This document shows, one piece after another, positions 7,415 through 20,365 of a stretch of DNA of 64,000 bases (positions are counted from its first letter, which is position 1; each line of letters starts with the position of its first letter). The notes beneath the pieces are model-generated. The model did not search any database. It was not told the origin of the DNA and saw only the letters and a program-made list of their open reading frames with translations. This stretch comes from Bradyrhizobium sp. CCBAU 53340. GTDB lineage: Bacteria; Pseudomonadota; Alphaproteobacteria; Rhizobiales; Xanthobacteraceae. A program made the translations under genes and the position numbers. The stretch is from positions 496,001-560,000 of the forward strand of contig NZ_CP030055.1 of assembly GCF_015291645.1 (NCBI RefSeq), written 5' to 3'.

Positions 7415-10400
7415 TCACCCCTGCAGCGCCTTGCGGATGATCCGCGCCAGATCAGATTTGCGATAGGGCTTTGCCAGCAGCAGCACGCCTGAATCCAGCC
7501 GGCCGTGATGGATGATCGCGTTCTCGGTGTAGCCTGACGTGTAGACCACCCTGAGATCCGGGCGCGACTTCAGCACCTCGTCGGCGAGCTGCCGCCCGTT
7601 CATCTTGCCGGGCATGATCACGTCGGTGAACAGCAGATCGAACGGCTGTCCGGCGGCGACGATCGCCAGCGCTTCCGCCGAGTTGGCGGCCTGCAGGGTG
7701 ACGTAGCCGAGCGAGTGCAGCTGTGCGAGCACGTACTCGCGCACCAAACGGTCGTCCTCGACCACGAGAATCGTCTCGTGTCCGCCCTCGACCATCGTCG
7801 GCGTCACGCCGTCGCCCACGGCCGTGGGCGTCTTGCCCGGCGGCAGATACATCTTGATCGTCGTGCCGTGGCCCTCCTCGCTGTAGATCTTGATGTGGCC
7901 CGCGGACTGCTTGATGAATCCGTAGACCATGGAGAGCCCGAGCCCGGTGCCCTTGCCCGGGCCCTTCGAGGTGAAGAAGGGATCGAACACGCGCGCCAGC
8001 ATGCCCGCGGGAATACCGGTGCCGGTGTCGCTGACCGCAATGAGCACGTAGTGTCCGGGCGGGACATCGTTGGCGCTGGCATAGACCTCGTCGAGATAGG
8101 CCGCACCGGTCTCCACGATCAGCTTGCCGCCGCTGGGCATCGCATCGCGTGCGTTGAGCGCGAGGTTGAGGATGGCCGTGGTGAGCTGGTTCGGATCGAC
8201 GACCGCGACGCAGCTCTCGTCCTCGAACACGGATTCGATCTGGATCTGCTCGCCCAGCGTCGGTCGCAGCAGCTTTGCGGTGTCGATGATCAGCGAGTTG
8301 ATGTCGATCTCGCGCGGCTGCAGCGGCTGCTTGCGCGCAAAGGCGAGCAGATGCTGGGTCAGCTCGGCACCGCGGCCGGCGGCCTCGTCGATCATCTTCG
8401 TGATCGCGGCAAGCCCCGGATCCTTGGCCACCGCGTCGGCCAGGATCTCGATCGTCCCGGTGATGACGGTGAGGATGTTGTTGAAATCGTGTGCCACGCC
8501 GCCGGTGAGCTGGCCGACCGCCTCCATCTTCTCGGCATGGCGGATGCGCTCCTCGGAGGCGATCTTGTCGGTGAGGTCGCGGTAGAAGACGTTGAACAGA
8601 ATGCCCTCGCGTCGCCGCAGCGCCGTGACGCTCAGCTCGGCCTTGAACTCCTTGCCGTCGCGGCGGCGGACCATGAGCTCGCGTCGGCGGTTGAGGCTCC
8701 GGCCGTCCGCAGATTCGAGGAAGCGGGCGAGGCCGGCCCAGACCCTTTCGCGCTCGCTCTCCGCGACGATCATGTCGACCGCGTTCTTGCCGAGGGCCTC
8801 GTCGCGCCGCCAGCCGAACAGCTCCTCCGCCCGCGAGCTCCAGTTCAGGATGGTGCTGCGATCGTCGGTCTGGACGAAGGCGTCGAGCGCGGTCTCGACG
8901 ATGTTGCGCGCAAGCTGCTCGCTTTCGCGTAGGGACTCGGCAGCCAGCCGCGCCTCGGTCATGTCGCGTCCGACAAAGAAGTAACGATTGGCCTGATTCG
9001 ACCAGTTGCCGAGCCAGGACAGCCAGACCTCGTGGCCGTCCTTGTGGCGGCAGCGCGTGTCGGCGAGCTTCGGATGGCCGCCGCGCCGGAGCGCGCGCAT
9101 CTCCGCGCGGGACTGCTCGAGATGGTCGGGATGGATGAATTCGACACCGCTGTGCCCGATCATCTCGTCGGGCGCGTAACCGAGAATGGTCTGGCTGCTC
9201 GGACTGATCTGCGCGATCTCGCCGCGCGAGTTCATGATCATGATCAGATCCTGCGAGGCGTCGAACAGCTGCCGTCGCTCCTCCAGCTGCTGCTGTAGCG
9301 CCCGCTCCGCGCGCCGCGCTTCGGTCAGGCTGCGCGCGGACCCGGAGACGCCGATGATCTCGCCCGACGGACCCTTGATCGGCGACAGGCTGAGCGCGAT
9401 TTCGACCGGCGTGCCGTCCCTGCGCAGCCGGACCGTCTCGAAGCGTTCGATCGGCTCGCCACCCGAGATCCGCGTCAAATAGTCCTTGCCCTGCTCGCGG
9501 CGGTCGGGCGGGACGATGATCGAGGTGGGTTTCCCGATCGCTTCATTCGCCTGATATCCATAGAGCCGTTCGGCAGCGGGATTCCAGCCGGTGATGATGG
9601 CATCGAGGGATTGCATCACGATCGCATCGTCGGATGATTCCACGGCGGCGCTGAACAGGAGCTCGCGCGTCGCATGATGGCTTCGCGCGGCCTCGGTGCG
9701 GCGATGCTCCTCGACCTCGCGTTCGAGCGCAGCTGCTTTCGCGCGCGTTTCTTCGACCATCTGGGCAAAAGCCCGCGCCAGCGCGCCGGTCTCGCCGCTC
9801 GCATCGACCGGAATGTCGGCCGGCTGTCCATTGCCGATAGCCTCCACGGCCGCGGTCAGGCGGGTGATCGGACTTGTCAACGAGCGTGCCAGCAGCACTG
9901 CGAGCGAGGCCGCGGCGAGGACGGCCAGCACACCGACGAGCAGGGACGTTTTTTGGATGGCCGCGGGCACGAGACTGAACACGGGCGCCGGAATCGTCTC
10001 GATGATGGCGACCCAATCCTGGCCCGCGAGCAGTGCCGGCGCGATCGCAGCGCCGCTCGGACGGCCCGATTCATCGGTCATGAGCCGCGTGGATGCTTCC
10101 AGAGTGCCGGTCAGGGAGGCGAAATATGGAAAATCCTTGCGCCAGTCATTGGCGCCACCATGTGGCGCGCCGAATTCCCGCGCGCGATCGGGATGGAGGA
10201 GATAATCCCCCCGCGAATTCACGACATAAAGCTGTCCTCCAGTAGTCGCGGTAGAGCGGACACTGTCGAGCGCCGGTCGCATGTCGATATTGGCGATGAT
10301 GATGCCGAAGGGCTTGTCGTCGGATGCAAACAGCGGCATCGCGACGCGCAACGTCGGAACATGCGGAGCCGTCGTTCCTCCCTGGCGGGTGGCAAGCTCG

Positions 10401-11023
10401 ATGGGCGACACATAGATTTCACCGGGCCTGAGCCGTATCGTTTCCTGGAAGTAGGCTCGGTCGCTCTTGCTCTCCAGTTCGCCGTCGGGAATGATCCGTG
10501 CTGCGCCGTTCGGCCCGGAGCGATCGACCCGGACCACCTCGCGCTGGTCGTTATCGAGCCCGATGATCCGAAACTGCCCATAAATGGGCTTGGCTTCGAT
10601 CTCGGCTGCGAGCCGCTCGGCGATACGATCGCGCCATGTTTGCTCCGAGACGCCGTCGGAAGGGTCGATTCCTCCACCGGCATGAGCCCGGATGAGGCCA
10701 TTGATGGCCGCCGCGGCGCGATAGCCGATCAGGTCGCCGCGCACGCTGGCAACATAGGATTCAAGATTGGCCGCCAACAGGCGCGACTGGGCTCCGACCC
10801 GCTCCAGGACGCGCGGGATGACCGCCTGCGTGGTGTTGCGATAACCCAGCCAACCGACTGCACCTACGGTGACCGCCACCAGCAGGGTCATGGCGATGGC
10901 CAGGCGTGTGGCGAGCGTTGTTCCGTGCCTCACGGGAACGTTCGCTGGGCTTCCTGCATGATTGCGCCCGTGCCGGCCCAGAGCTGCGGAGGCGCTCCCG
11001 TCATCGGCGGCTGGCATTGACAT
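7415..11023 (-). CDS. Large hybrid sensor histidine kinase (Cache-HAMP-3xPAS-HisKA-HATPase-REC)
   Basis: The 1202-residue inner-membrane kinase has a transmembrane helix at about 38-60, a periplasmic sensor region of about 300 residues with double-Cache-like character, a second transmembrane helix at about 365-388 and a HAMP linker. Three PAS domains lie between about 455 and 825, the second containing LGYAPDEMIGHSG. The kinase core has the H-box GGVAHDFNNILTVITG near 840, an N-box, and G-boxes SDTGTGIPAG and GTGLGLSMVYGF. A receiver with phospho-acceptor in LLFTDVIMPG ends the protein. Its 5' end overlaps the upstream receiver gene by 23 bases, so the two form an operon. The stimulus is unknown. 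Confidence 0.93.
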   Translation of the reverse strand: MSMPAADDGSASAALGRHGRNHAGSPANVPVRHGTTLATRLAIAMTLLVAVTVGAVGWLGYRNTTQAVIPRVLERVGAQSRLLAANLESYVASVRGDLIGYRAAAAINGLIRAHAGGGIDPSDGVSEQTWRDRIAERLAAEIEAKPIYGQFRIIGLDNDQREVVRVDRSGPNGAARIIPDGELESKSDRAYFQETIRLRPGEIYVSPIELATRQGGTTAPHVPTLRVAMPLFASDDKPFGIIIANIDMRPALDSVRSTATTGGQLYVVNSRGDYLLHPDRAREFGAPHGGANDWRKDFPYFASLTGTLEASTRLMTDESGRPSGAAIAPALLAGQDWVAIIETIPAPVFSLVPAAIQKTSLLVGVLAVLAAASLAVLLARSLTSPITRLTAAVEAIGNGQPADIPVDASGETGALARAFAQMVEETRAKAAALEREVEEHRRTEAARSHHATRELLFSAAVESSDDAIVMQSLDAIITGWNPAAERLYGYQANEAIGKPTSIIVPPDRREQGKDYLTRISGGEPIERFETVRLRRDGTPVEIALSLSPIKGPSGEIIGVSGSARSLTEARRAERALQQQLEERRQLFDASQDLIMIMNSRGEIAQISPSSQTILGYAPDEMIGHSGVEFIHPDHLEQSRAEMRALRRGGHPKLADTRCRHKDGHEVWLSWLGNWSNQANRYFFVGRDMTEARLAAESLRESEQLARNIVETALDAFVQTDDRSTILNWSSRAEELFGWRRDEALGKNAVDMIVAESERERVWAGLARFLESADGRSLNRRRELMVRRRDGKEFKAELSVTALRRREGILFNVFYRDLTDKIASEERIRHAEKMEAVGQLTGGVAHDFNNILTVITGTIEILADAVAKDPGLAAITKMIDEAAGRGAELTQHLLAFARKQPLQPREIDINSLIIDTAKLLRPTLGEQIQIESVFEDESCVAVVDPNQLTTAILNLALNARDAMPSGGKLIVETGAAYLDEVYASANDVPPGHYVLIAVSDTGTGIPAGMLARVFDPFFTSKGPGKGTGLGLSMVYGFIKQSAGHIKIYSEEGHGTTIKMYLPPGKTPTAVGDGVTPTMVEGGHETILVVEDDRLVREYVLAQLHSLGYVTLQAANSAEALAIVAAGQPFDLLFTDVIMPGKMNGRQLADEVLKSRPDLRVVYTSGYTENAIIHHGRLDSGVLLLAKPYRKSDLARIIRKALQG

Positions 11024-11420
11024 CGGCCCCCTCGGACTCGCCGGCCTTCAGGCAATTGTCGACCGCCGCCAGCAGCGCATCGGCCCGGAACGGTTTCTGC
11101 AGGCTTGCGACCGCGCCGAGCTTGGTTGCCATCTTCAGGAAGTCCGGCTCGGCATAGGCATCCGGCGTGATCGAACGGCCGGAAATGACAATGATCGGAA
11201 TGGCCGGTTGCAGCGCCCGGACATGGCGCATGGTCTCCAGCCCGTCCATGCCGGGCATGAAGATGTCGAGGAACAGCAGGTCGAATGGTCTGCTCTCGAA
11301 CACCGCCAGCCCCTTGCGGCCATCGCCGGCGACCGTCACGTGATGACCGGCCCGCTCCAGCAGCAGCCGGATCGTGAGCTGTACGGCCGGATCGTCATCC
11401 ACGATCAGGATGTTGGCCAC
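11001..11420 (-). CDS. Single-domain response regulator coupled to hybrid kinase
   Basis: This 139-residue receiver begins at GTG 11420, preceded by GGAAGGA at optimal spacing. An upstream in-frame start would add 46 residues without receiver homology. It has the acidic cluster VDDDP, phospho-acceptor Asp52 in LFLDIFMPGMDG, Ser in VISG and the lysine in LQKPF. The C-terminal tail is short and polar. The gene overlaps the start of the hybrid kinase by 23 bases, implying translational coupling and a phosphorelay in which the kinase transfers phosphate to this protein. Confidence 0.88.
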   Translation of the reverse strand: MANILIVDDDPAVQLTIRLLLERAGHHVTVAGDGRKGLAVFESRPFDLLFLDIFMPGMDGLETMRHVRALQPAIPIIVISGRSITPDAYAEPDFLKMATKLGAVASLQKPFRADALLAAVDNCLKAGESEGADVNASRR

Positions 11421-11802
11421 GTCGACAAATCCTTCCGGGCCGGGTCGGATGCCCCGGCAGCCGCAAATCAAAGCACTCAATACGAAATTGTTGCGCGGAT
11501 CATGCCCAGGCCGCAAGCACTTCGCGCCTGGCCCGATCGCCTTTTCGAGGCGCGTCAAGGGGGAGGGACCCGGCCGCCCATACGCACGTTCGCGTGCATA
11601 TCAATCCCGGAACGGAGCCGCCGAACGCTGCGATATCTTTCTCGCCGTAGTTGTACGGGCCCCGGACTTCACGGTGGGTTAAAGGCGGATGACCACAATT
11701 GCCGGGAATTTAGCGAATCGTATTTTGCGCAGTGCATTGCCCCCGCTTCGGCTCCCGACGACGTCCGGACCATCAGCCCAATCACCAGTACGAGATCTCT
11801 TC
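11421..11802. other. Divergent intergenic region between kinase operon and chemoreceptor
   Basis: About 380 bases separate the minus-strand receiver/kinase operon from the plus-strand chemoreceptor. It must hold promoters in both directions, but no clear sigma-factor motif or palindrome was found. Open frames inside it lack ribosome binding sites. Confidence 0.5.
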
Positions 11803-13983
11803 ATGTTTAAATCGAATGCGAACATGGGAATTCGGACCCGGCTGCTCGGCGGCTTCGCGCTGATCTGCGCGCTACTCGCGGCCACCGTGATCTACACTGT
11901 GACCGCCGTCTCGGACATTTCGTCGCGCATCCAGAAGGTCGTGGACCAGCGGGCGCCGGTCGCGATCGCAAGCACCGAGCTCGTCGGTAACCTCTACTCG
12001 ACACTCTCGACGCTGCGCGGCTATCTTCTGAGCGGCGATACGCAAGGCAAGCACGACCGTGCGGCGGTGTGGAGCGAGCTCGATCGCACGGCGGCCGCGG
12101 TCGACCGCATGGCCGAACGGTTTTCGAATCCGCAGAACAAGGCCAATTGGAACGAGGCCAAGGCGCTGATCGCCGAATTCCGCCAGGCCCAGGACAAGGC
12201 CGAACTGGCGGCGTTCACGCCGTCGGCGTATCCGGCAAGCGAGCTCCTGGCCAAGGAAGCCGCGCCGTTGATCGCGGCCATGTTCACCGAAATCACCGCG
12301 ATGATCGACGAGGAGGCGGCGCTGGAGGCGACACCGCAGCGCAAGCACCTGCTCAAGACCTTCGCCGATGTCCGCGGCAATCTCGCCGCGGCCGGATCGC
12401 AGTTGCGGCTCTATGTGGCTTCTGGCGAGGCGGCCGACCGCGACAAGTTCGAAAAGCCGCTTGCCACCTTCAGGGCCGCGCTCGCGTCGGTCAGGAGGCA
12501 GACGGACCTGCTCACGACCAAGCAGGCGGCCGCCTACCAGGCCATCGTCAAGGCGAACGAAGCCTTCGCGCCGGTGCCGGAGAAAATCGTCAAGATCCGC
12601 CAGACGCCGCAATGGAACATGCCGGTCTTCATCCTGTTCACCGAGGCCGCGCCTCGCGCTGCACGAATTCTCGATCTGCTCGACGGCAAGAAAGACGGCG
12701 ATGGCAAGCGCGCGGGCGGGCTCAAGAGCGATCAGCAGGTGAAGCTCACCGAGGACGGGCGCGGCGTCGCCGAGGAGGTCGAGAAGCTGCTTCGGCTGCA
12801 ATGGGTTCTGCTCGCCGCGGGGCTCGCTCTCGGGGCCGCGATCGCGATCGTGGTGGCGCGCTCCATCACCCGCCCGATCGTCGAGCTGGTGGCGGACTCC
12901 GCGCGGCTCTCCGGCGGCGACACCAGTGTCGAATTCAGGACAGCGCAGCGCGGCGACGAGATCGGGGTCGTCTCGCAGGCCGTGGCCAAGTTTCGCGACA
13001 ACGTGATCGCGCAGCAGCACGCTGCGGAGGGGCTCGCGCGCGAAGCGGAAGCCCGCGAGGCGGCCAACCGCAACATGGAGAACGCCGTCGAGGAGTTTCG
13101 CGTCACCTCGCGCGATCTGCTCACCCTCGTCGGAGAGAATGCCGGCACGATGCGGCAGACCGCGGAGAGCCTCGGCGGCATCGCGAGCCACGCGACGAAC
13201 CAGGCGGCCTCCGCCGCGTCTACCTCCGAGCAGACCGCCGTCAACGTCCAGACCGTTGCGGCGGCGGCGGAGCAGCTCGCCAGCTCCATTGTCGAGATCG
13301 GCCGGCAGATCGAGCTGTCCAACAAGACGGTGCGCTCGGCGGGCGAGGTGACCGCGCGCTCCGAGGCAGAGATCGAAGGCCTCGCGCACGCCGCGCAGAG
13401 CATCAGCTCGGTGGTTGACTTGATCCAGGCGATCGCTGCCCAGACCAACTTGCTCGCGCTCAATGCCACGATCGAGGCAGCGCGCGCCGGCGATGCCGGT
13501 CGCGGCTTTGCCGTGGTGGCATCCGAGGTCAAGGCGCTGGCCGACCAGACCAGCAACGCGACACAGGAGATCGGCCAGCACATCGCTGCGATCCAGAACT
13601 CGACCGGCAGCGCGGTCGCCTCCGTCAAGGAAGTTGCGGTGGCGATGCGCCGGATCGACGAGGTGACCGCCGCGATCTCGAGCGCGGTGGAACAGCAGGG
13701 AGCGGCAACGCGGGAGATCTCGCAGAACGTCCAGATGGCGGCCTCGGGGACGCGGACCCTCGCCACCAGCATCGGCAACGTCTCCGGCGCGATCGATGAG
13801 ACCAACCGGTCGGCCGACCACGTCATGGGCGCGGCGAACCAGGTCTCGGGTGCGGCCGAGCGTCTCGCAGCCGAGGTGCAGAGCTTCTTCGTCAAGCTGC
13901 GCAGCGGGCCGATGGACCGGCGCAAGGGCTGCGATCCCGACTATCGCGGACCGGAGCTGCGCGATTGCCGAGACGCCGCCTGA
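11803..13983 (+). CDS. Methyl-accepting chemotaxis protein
   Basis: The 726-residue chemoreceptor has an N-terminal transmembrane helix ([20 protein letters not shown]), a periplasmic helical sensor region of about 330 residues, a second transmembrane helix ([19 protein letters not shown]), a HAMP domain and a cytoplasmic signalling domain. The hairpin tip is the canonical [20 protein letters not shown] followed by [21 protein letters not shown] 11803 is preferred over the upstream frame because it places the transmembrane helix near the N-terminus. The C-terminus ends in a Cys-containing polar tail and lacks the NWETF-type CheR tether. It may feed the CheA complex encoded nearby. Confidence 0.92.
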   Translation: MFKSNANMGIRTRLLGGFALICALLAATVIYTVTAVSDISSRIQKVVDQRAPVAIASTELVGNLYSTLSTLRGYLLSGDTQGKHDRAAVWSELDRTAAAVDRMAERFSNPQNKANWNEAKALIAEFRQAQDKAELAAFTPSAYPASELLAKEAAPLIAAMFTEITAMIDEEAALEATPQRKHLLKTFADVRGNLAAAGSQLRLYVASGEAADRDKFEKPLATFRAALASVRRQTDLLTTKQAAAYQAIVKANEAFAPVPEKIVKIRQTPQWNMPVFILFTEAAPRAARILDLLDGKKDGDGKRAGGLKSDQQVKLTEDGRGVAEEVEKLLRLQWVLLAAGLALGAAIAIVVARSITRPIVELVADSARLSGGDTSVEFRTAQRGDEIGVVSQAVAKFRDNVIAQQHAAEGLAREAEAREAANRNMENAVEEFRVTSRDLLTLVGENAGTMRQTAESLGGIASHATNQAASAASTSEQTAVNVQTVAAAAEQLASSIVEIGRQIELSNKTVRSAGEVTARSEAEIEGLAHAAQSISSVVDLIQAIAAQTNLLALNATIEAARAGDAGRGFAVVASEVKALADQTSNATQEIGQHIAAIQNSTGSAVASVKEVAVAMRRIDEVTAAISSAVEQQGAATREISQNVQMAASGTRTLATSIGNVSGAIDETNRSADHVMGAANQVSGAAERLAAEVQSFFVKLRSGPMDRRKGCDPDYRGPELRDCRDAA

Positions 13984-14034
13984 CGAAGCGGCTGCGGCGA
14001 AACGGACTTGCGGTGAAGCGGGGCGTGGCGGCCG

Positions 14035-15090
<1,056 letters not shown>

Positions 15091-15173
15091 TCAGCCACGA
15101 CAATCTGCCAAGTCTGCCTGGTCCGCACAAGCGAAGCAAAGCGGATATTGGGAAGGCCTTGTGGGGACGCGCC

Positions 15174-15878
15174 CTAGTCGGTGAGATATTCAGGATAGCG
15201 GGTCCTGATAGCGTCGAGCTCGCTGAGCGTGCCCGACAGATGCTTGCGCAGATGCTGTTGCGCGGCGTCGGCATCACCGGCCTCGATGGCGCGCACGATC
15301 AGCCTGTGGTGACGCAGGATGTTCTGGGCCTTGCCGGGCGAAGGCAAATGCAGCCGACGCAGCCGGTCGATATGTCCGCTGCGGCTGCGCACCAGCGTCC
15401 ACAGCTCCTGCTTGCCGGCGGCGGCGTAGAGCTGGGCGTGGAAATCATTGTCGGCGGCGATGAAGCTCTCGAAGTCGCCGGCCTTGGCGAATTGCTGCTG
15501 GAGAGCGATCGCGTGATCGAGACGGATGACCAGGGCGTTGTCATGCGCCTCCGCAAGCAGCCGGACGATCTCGAGCTCCAGCGCCTGGCGCAGGAAATGC
15601 GCCTGCTCGGCGCGGCCGACGTCGACCCGGCTGACCACGGTCGCGTGCTGCGGAAACACGTCGACCAGCCCTTCTTCCTCCAGCCGCATCAGGGCGTCGC
15701 GGATCGGCGTCGAGCTGACGCCGAATTGCGCGGCCAGATCGGCACGCGACAGCGGCGCGCCCGGCGGCAGCTCGAGCCCGAGGATCGCATTGCGCAGCCG
15801 TTCGAACACCTGCGGCGCGGCCTGCCGGGCGCGGTCGAGCCGCGCAGCGGGGCGGACGGCGGTGGGGGCTGTTTCCAT
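15174..15878 (-). CDS. GntR-family transcriptional regulator (FCD subfamily)
   Basis: The 234-residue protein has an N-terminal winged helix at about 23-90 (SRADLAAQFGVSSTPIRDAL, LEEEGLV) and a helical FCD ligand-binding domain at about 95-225 with the acidic and histidine residues that bind a metal and carboxylate effector in this subfamily. It is transcribed away from the transporter/dehydratase operon at 15973, and a perfect palindrome lies between them. FCD regulators often control sugar-acid catabolism, so it probably represses the operon and itself until an aldonate-type inducer binds. Confidence 0.9.
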   Translation of the reverse strand: METAPTAVRPAARLDRARQAAPQVFERLRNAILGLELPPGAPLSRADLAAQFGVSSTPIRDALMRLEEEGLVDVFPQHATVVSRVDVGRAEQAHFLRQALELEIVRLLAEAHDNALVIRLDHAIALQQQFAKAGDFESFIAADNDFHAQLYAAAGKQELWTLVRSRSGHIDRLRRLHLPSPGKAQNILRHHRLIVRAIEAGDADAAQQHLRKHLSGTLSELDAIRTRYPEYLTD

Positions 15879-15902
15879 GGCGGCGGCTCCGGCGGGCTTG
15901 CC

Positions 15903-15932
15903 CTTGATGCACTAATGCATTAGTGCATCAAG
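15903..15932. promoter_or_regulatory. Perfect 30-bp palindrome, likely GntR operator
   Basis: The half-site CTTGATGCACTAATG at 15903-15917 is followed by its exact reverse complement at 15918-15932. The core reads TGCA-CTAA-TGCA-TTAG-TGCA, so TGCA recurs three times. It is centred 40 bases from the gntR start and 55 bases from the transporter start, ideal for controlling both promoters. Binding by the adjacent regulator is inferred from position and symmetry. Confidence 0.8.
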
Positions 15933-15972
15933 CGGCCTTCTCGTCAATGGCGGCCGGAGGAAACGAACAACA

Positions 15973-16992
15973 ATGATCAAGCAATTCCAGACGGGCCTTG
16001 CGGCCATCGCCCTGATCGCGGCCGCGGCCCTGTCCGCTTCGGCCGCGCAGGCGCAGCAGAAATCCGAGATCGCGCTGTCGCGGCAGCCCGGCATTTTCTA
16101 CATGCCGAGCCACATCATGGAGAAGCAGAAGCTGATCGAGAAGCACGCGGCTGCGCTCGGCGTGCCCAATGTGACGACCAAATGGGTCACCTTCTCCGGC
16201 GGCGGCGCGCAGACCGATGCGCTGCTCGCGGGCGGTGTCGACATCCTTAACACCGGCACCGGCAATCTGCTGCTGCTGTGGGATCGCACCCGCGGCGGCG
16301 TGAAGGGCATCGTCGCCACGTCGGCGCAGCCGATGACGCTGATCAGCCGTGACCCCAACATCAAGTCGATCAAGGATTTCGGCCCGGCCGACAAGATCGC
16401 GGTGCCGACAGTCAAGGTCTCGACGCAGGCGATCGTCCTGCAGATCGCCGCAGCCGAGGCCTTCGGCGCCGATCAATGGTCGAAGCTCGATGCCAACACC
16501 GTGCAGCTCGGTCATCCCGACGCCTATGCCGCGCTCGCCAATCCCAAGCACGAGGTGCACAATCATTTCTCGATCCCGCCCTTCACGTTCCTGGAGCTGA
16601 AGAACGTGCCGGGCGCGCATGTCGTGCTGAACTCGCCTGATGTGATGGGTGGCCCGCTCAGCCAGGCGCAGTTCTTCACCACGACCAAATTCGCCGACGC
16701 CAATCCAAAGATCATCCAGGCGGTGCGCGATGCCACGAAGGAGGCGCAGGATCTGATCCGCAGCGATACCAAACAGGCTGTCGAGATCTACAAGGAGATC
16801 ACCGGCGACAAGACCTCGGTGGAGGATTTGCTCGATCTCCTGAAGCAGCCCGGCATGATGGAATGGAATCTCGAGCCGCAGGGCACGATGAAGTTTGCTG
16901 CTCATCTGTACAAGACCGGCACGCTGAAGACCCAGCCCAAGGCCTGGACCGACTATTATCTTCCCGTCGCGCACGACCTGAAGGGCAGCTGA
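15973..16992 (+). CDS. ABC transporter substrate-binding protein, NitT/TauT (SsuA-like) type
   Basis: The 339-residue periplasmic protein has a classical signal peptide with cleavage near residue 28 (ALSASAAQAQQ). The mature part has the two-lobed NMT1/SsuA-like pattern: IALSRQPGIFYMPSHIMEKQ at the start, VTFSGGGAQTDALLAGGVDI, then a second lobe. This group usually binds sulfonates, nitrate, taurine or pyrimidine-like compounds. Here it heads an operon with a sugar-acid dehydratase, so the ligand may be an aldonate or a related organic acid. It ends in TGATG with the next gene, a one-base overlap. Confidence 0.9.
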   Translation: MIKQFQTGLAAIALIAAAALSASAAQAQQKSEIALSRQPGIFYMPSHIMEKQKLIEKHAAALGVPNVTTKWVTFSGGGAQTDALLAGGVDILNTGTGNLLLLWDRTRGGVKGIVATSAQPMTLISRDPNIKSIKDFGPADKIAVPTVKVSTQAIVLQIAAAEAFGADQWSKLDANTVQLGHPDAYAALANPKHEVHNHFSIPPFTFLELKNVPGAHVVLNSPDVMGGPLSQAQFFTTTKFADANPKIIQAVRDATKEAQDLIRSDTKQAVEIYKEITGDKTSVEDLLDLLKQPGMMEWNLEPQGTMKFAAHLYKTGTLKTQPKAWTDYYLPVAHDLKGS

Positions 16993-17753
16993 TGGCGTTG
17001 CTCGATGTCAGCGGCGTGACGCTGCGCTACAAGACCTCCAGCGCCGTCGTCACCGCCACGGAGAGAGTTTCGTTCACCGTCGACAAGTCCGACCGCTTCG
17101 TGCTGCTCGGCCCGTCCGGCTGCGGCAAGTCGACCCTGCTGAAGGCGGTCGGCGGCTACATGACGCCGAGCGAGGGACGCATGACCATCGGCGATCGTGA
17201 GATCCGCGGCCCCGGCGCCGACCGCATGATGATCTTCCAGGAGTTCGACCAGCTCCTGCCCTGGAAGAGCGTGCTCGCCAACGTAATGTTCCCGCTGCTC
17301 ACGGCGCGAAAGCTGTCACGCAAGGACGCCGAGGCAAAGGCGCGGGCCTATATCGAGAAGGTCGGCCTCACCCGCGTGGTCGATGCCTATCCGCACACGC
17401 TCTCCGGAGGCATGAAGCAGCGCGTCGCGATAGCGCGCGGCATGGCGATGGAGCCGGATATTCTCTTGATGGACGAGCCGTTCGCGGCGCTCGACGCGCT
17501 GACGCGTCGGACCTGCCAGGACGAGCTGCTCCAGCTCTGGAGCGAGACCAAATTCACCGTGCTGTTCGTGACCCATTCGATTGCCGAGGCGATCCGCATC
17601 GGCAACCGCATCCTGCTGCTGTCGCCGCATCCTGGCCGGATCAAGGCGGAGGTGGTCGATGTCGACAAGGTCGGCAACGACGACGGCAGCGCCGGCCGGC
17701 TGGAGAAGGAGATCCATGCTCTCCTGTTCGCCGGCGAAGCCACCGCGCATTAG
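16992..17753 (+). CDS. ABC transporter ATP-binding protein, NitT/TauT type
   Basis: The 253-residue ATPase has Walker A GPSGCGKST, Q-loop in MIFQEFDQLLPW, signature LSGGMKQRVAIARG, Walker B ILLMDEPFAALD and the H-loop in FVTHSIAEA, all intact. The FDQLLPWKSVLANV segment is typical of SsuB/TauB/NrtD proteins. The start overlaps the stop of the substrate-binding gene by one base. It would energise the permease encoded next. Confidence 0.94.
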   Translation: MALLDVSGVTLRYKTSSAVVTATERVSFTVDKSDRFVLLGPSGCGKSTLLKAVGGYMTPSEGRMTIGDREIRGPGADRMMIFQEFDQLLPWKSVLANVMFPLLTARKLSRKDAEAKARAYIEKVGLTRVVDAYPHTLSGGMKQRVAIARGMAMEPDILLMDEPFAALDALTRRTCQDELLQLWSETKFTVLFVTHSIAEAIRIGNRILLLSPHPGRIKAEVVDVDKVGNDDGSAGRLEKEIHALLFAGEATAH

Positions 17754-17764
17754 GGGAGCCGCTG

Positions 17765-18621
17765 ATGGGCGAAGCGAGAATTCTGCTGCGTGATGCGCCG
17801 GTTGCTGGCAGCGGTGCTGGCGAGGTCGAGCGCAAGCTCAGTGTGCTTGAGCTGCTGTGGAACGACGGCTTCGTCCGCAAGAGCGTCATCATCCTGTTCC
17901 TCGCGGCCGTGTGGGAGGCCTACGGCGTCACTCTCGACAATCCCCTGCTGTTCCCGACACTGCACGACACGATTCTGACGCTGGTCGATCGCGTCAAGGA
18001 CGGCACCATCCCGATGCGGGCCTGGACCTCGCTGAAGGTGCTGTTCATGGGCTATTCGGCCGGCATTGCGCTTGCGGCCATCTTCACCGTGCTCGCCATC
18101 TCCACCCGCATCGGCACCGATTTCCTCGAGACCGTCACGGCGATGTTCAATCCGCTGCCGGCGATTGCGCTGCTGCCGTTGGCGCTGATCTGGTTCGGGC
18201 TCGGCAATGGCAGTCTCGTCTTCGTGCTGATCCATTCGGTGCTGTGGCCGGTGGCTCTCAACACCCATTCCGGCTTCAAGAGCGTGTCCAACACACTGCG
18301 CATGGTTGGGCGCAATTACGGCCTGCGCGGGCTGCCTTATGTCGCGAAAATCCTGATCCCCGCGGCGTTCGGCTCGATCCTCACCGGCCTCAAGATCGGC
18401 TGGGCATTTGCCTGGCGTACGCTGATCGCGGCCGAGCTCGTCTTCGGCGTGTCCTCGGGGCAGGGCGGGCTCGGCTGGTTCATCTTCGAGAACCGCAACC
18501 TGCTCGACATACCCGCAGTATTCGCGGGCCTCTTGACCGTGATCATCATTGGGCTCTTTGTCGAGAACCTGATCTTCCGCGCCATCGAGCGGAACACGGT
18601 CCAGAAATGGGGCACCCAATC

Positions 18622-18625
<4 letters not shown>
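17765..18625 (+). CDS. ABC transporter permease, NitT/TauT type
   Basis: The 286-residue inner-membrane protein has about six transmembrane helices and the binding-protein-dependent permease motif region (about 200-225, including IPAAFGSILTGLKIGWAFAW) that contacts the ATPase. It begins 11 bases after the ATPase stop with GGGGAGCC upstream of its ATG. Its last four bases overlap the next start (ATGA), so transporter and dehydratase are translationally coupled. Confidence 0.93.
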
Positions 18626-20358
<1,733 letters not shown>

Positions 20359-20365
20359 CACAACT

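Noticed and set aside
9674..11020. 448-codon plus-strand open frame opposite the hybrid kinase
   Set aside because: Shadow of the sensor region of the kinase, with no recognisable domain.
11872..13821. 649-codon minus-strand open frame opposite the chemoreceptor
   Set aside because: Antisense shadow. The chemoreceptor on the plus strand has intact HAMP and signalling motifs.
17857..18621. Upstream extension of the dehydratase frame through the permease gene
   Set aside because: The extension is out-of-frame translation of the permease. The ATG at 18622 overlaps the permease stop and fits the family's N-terminus.
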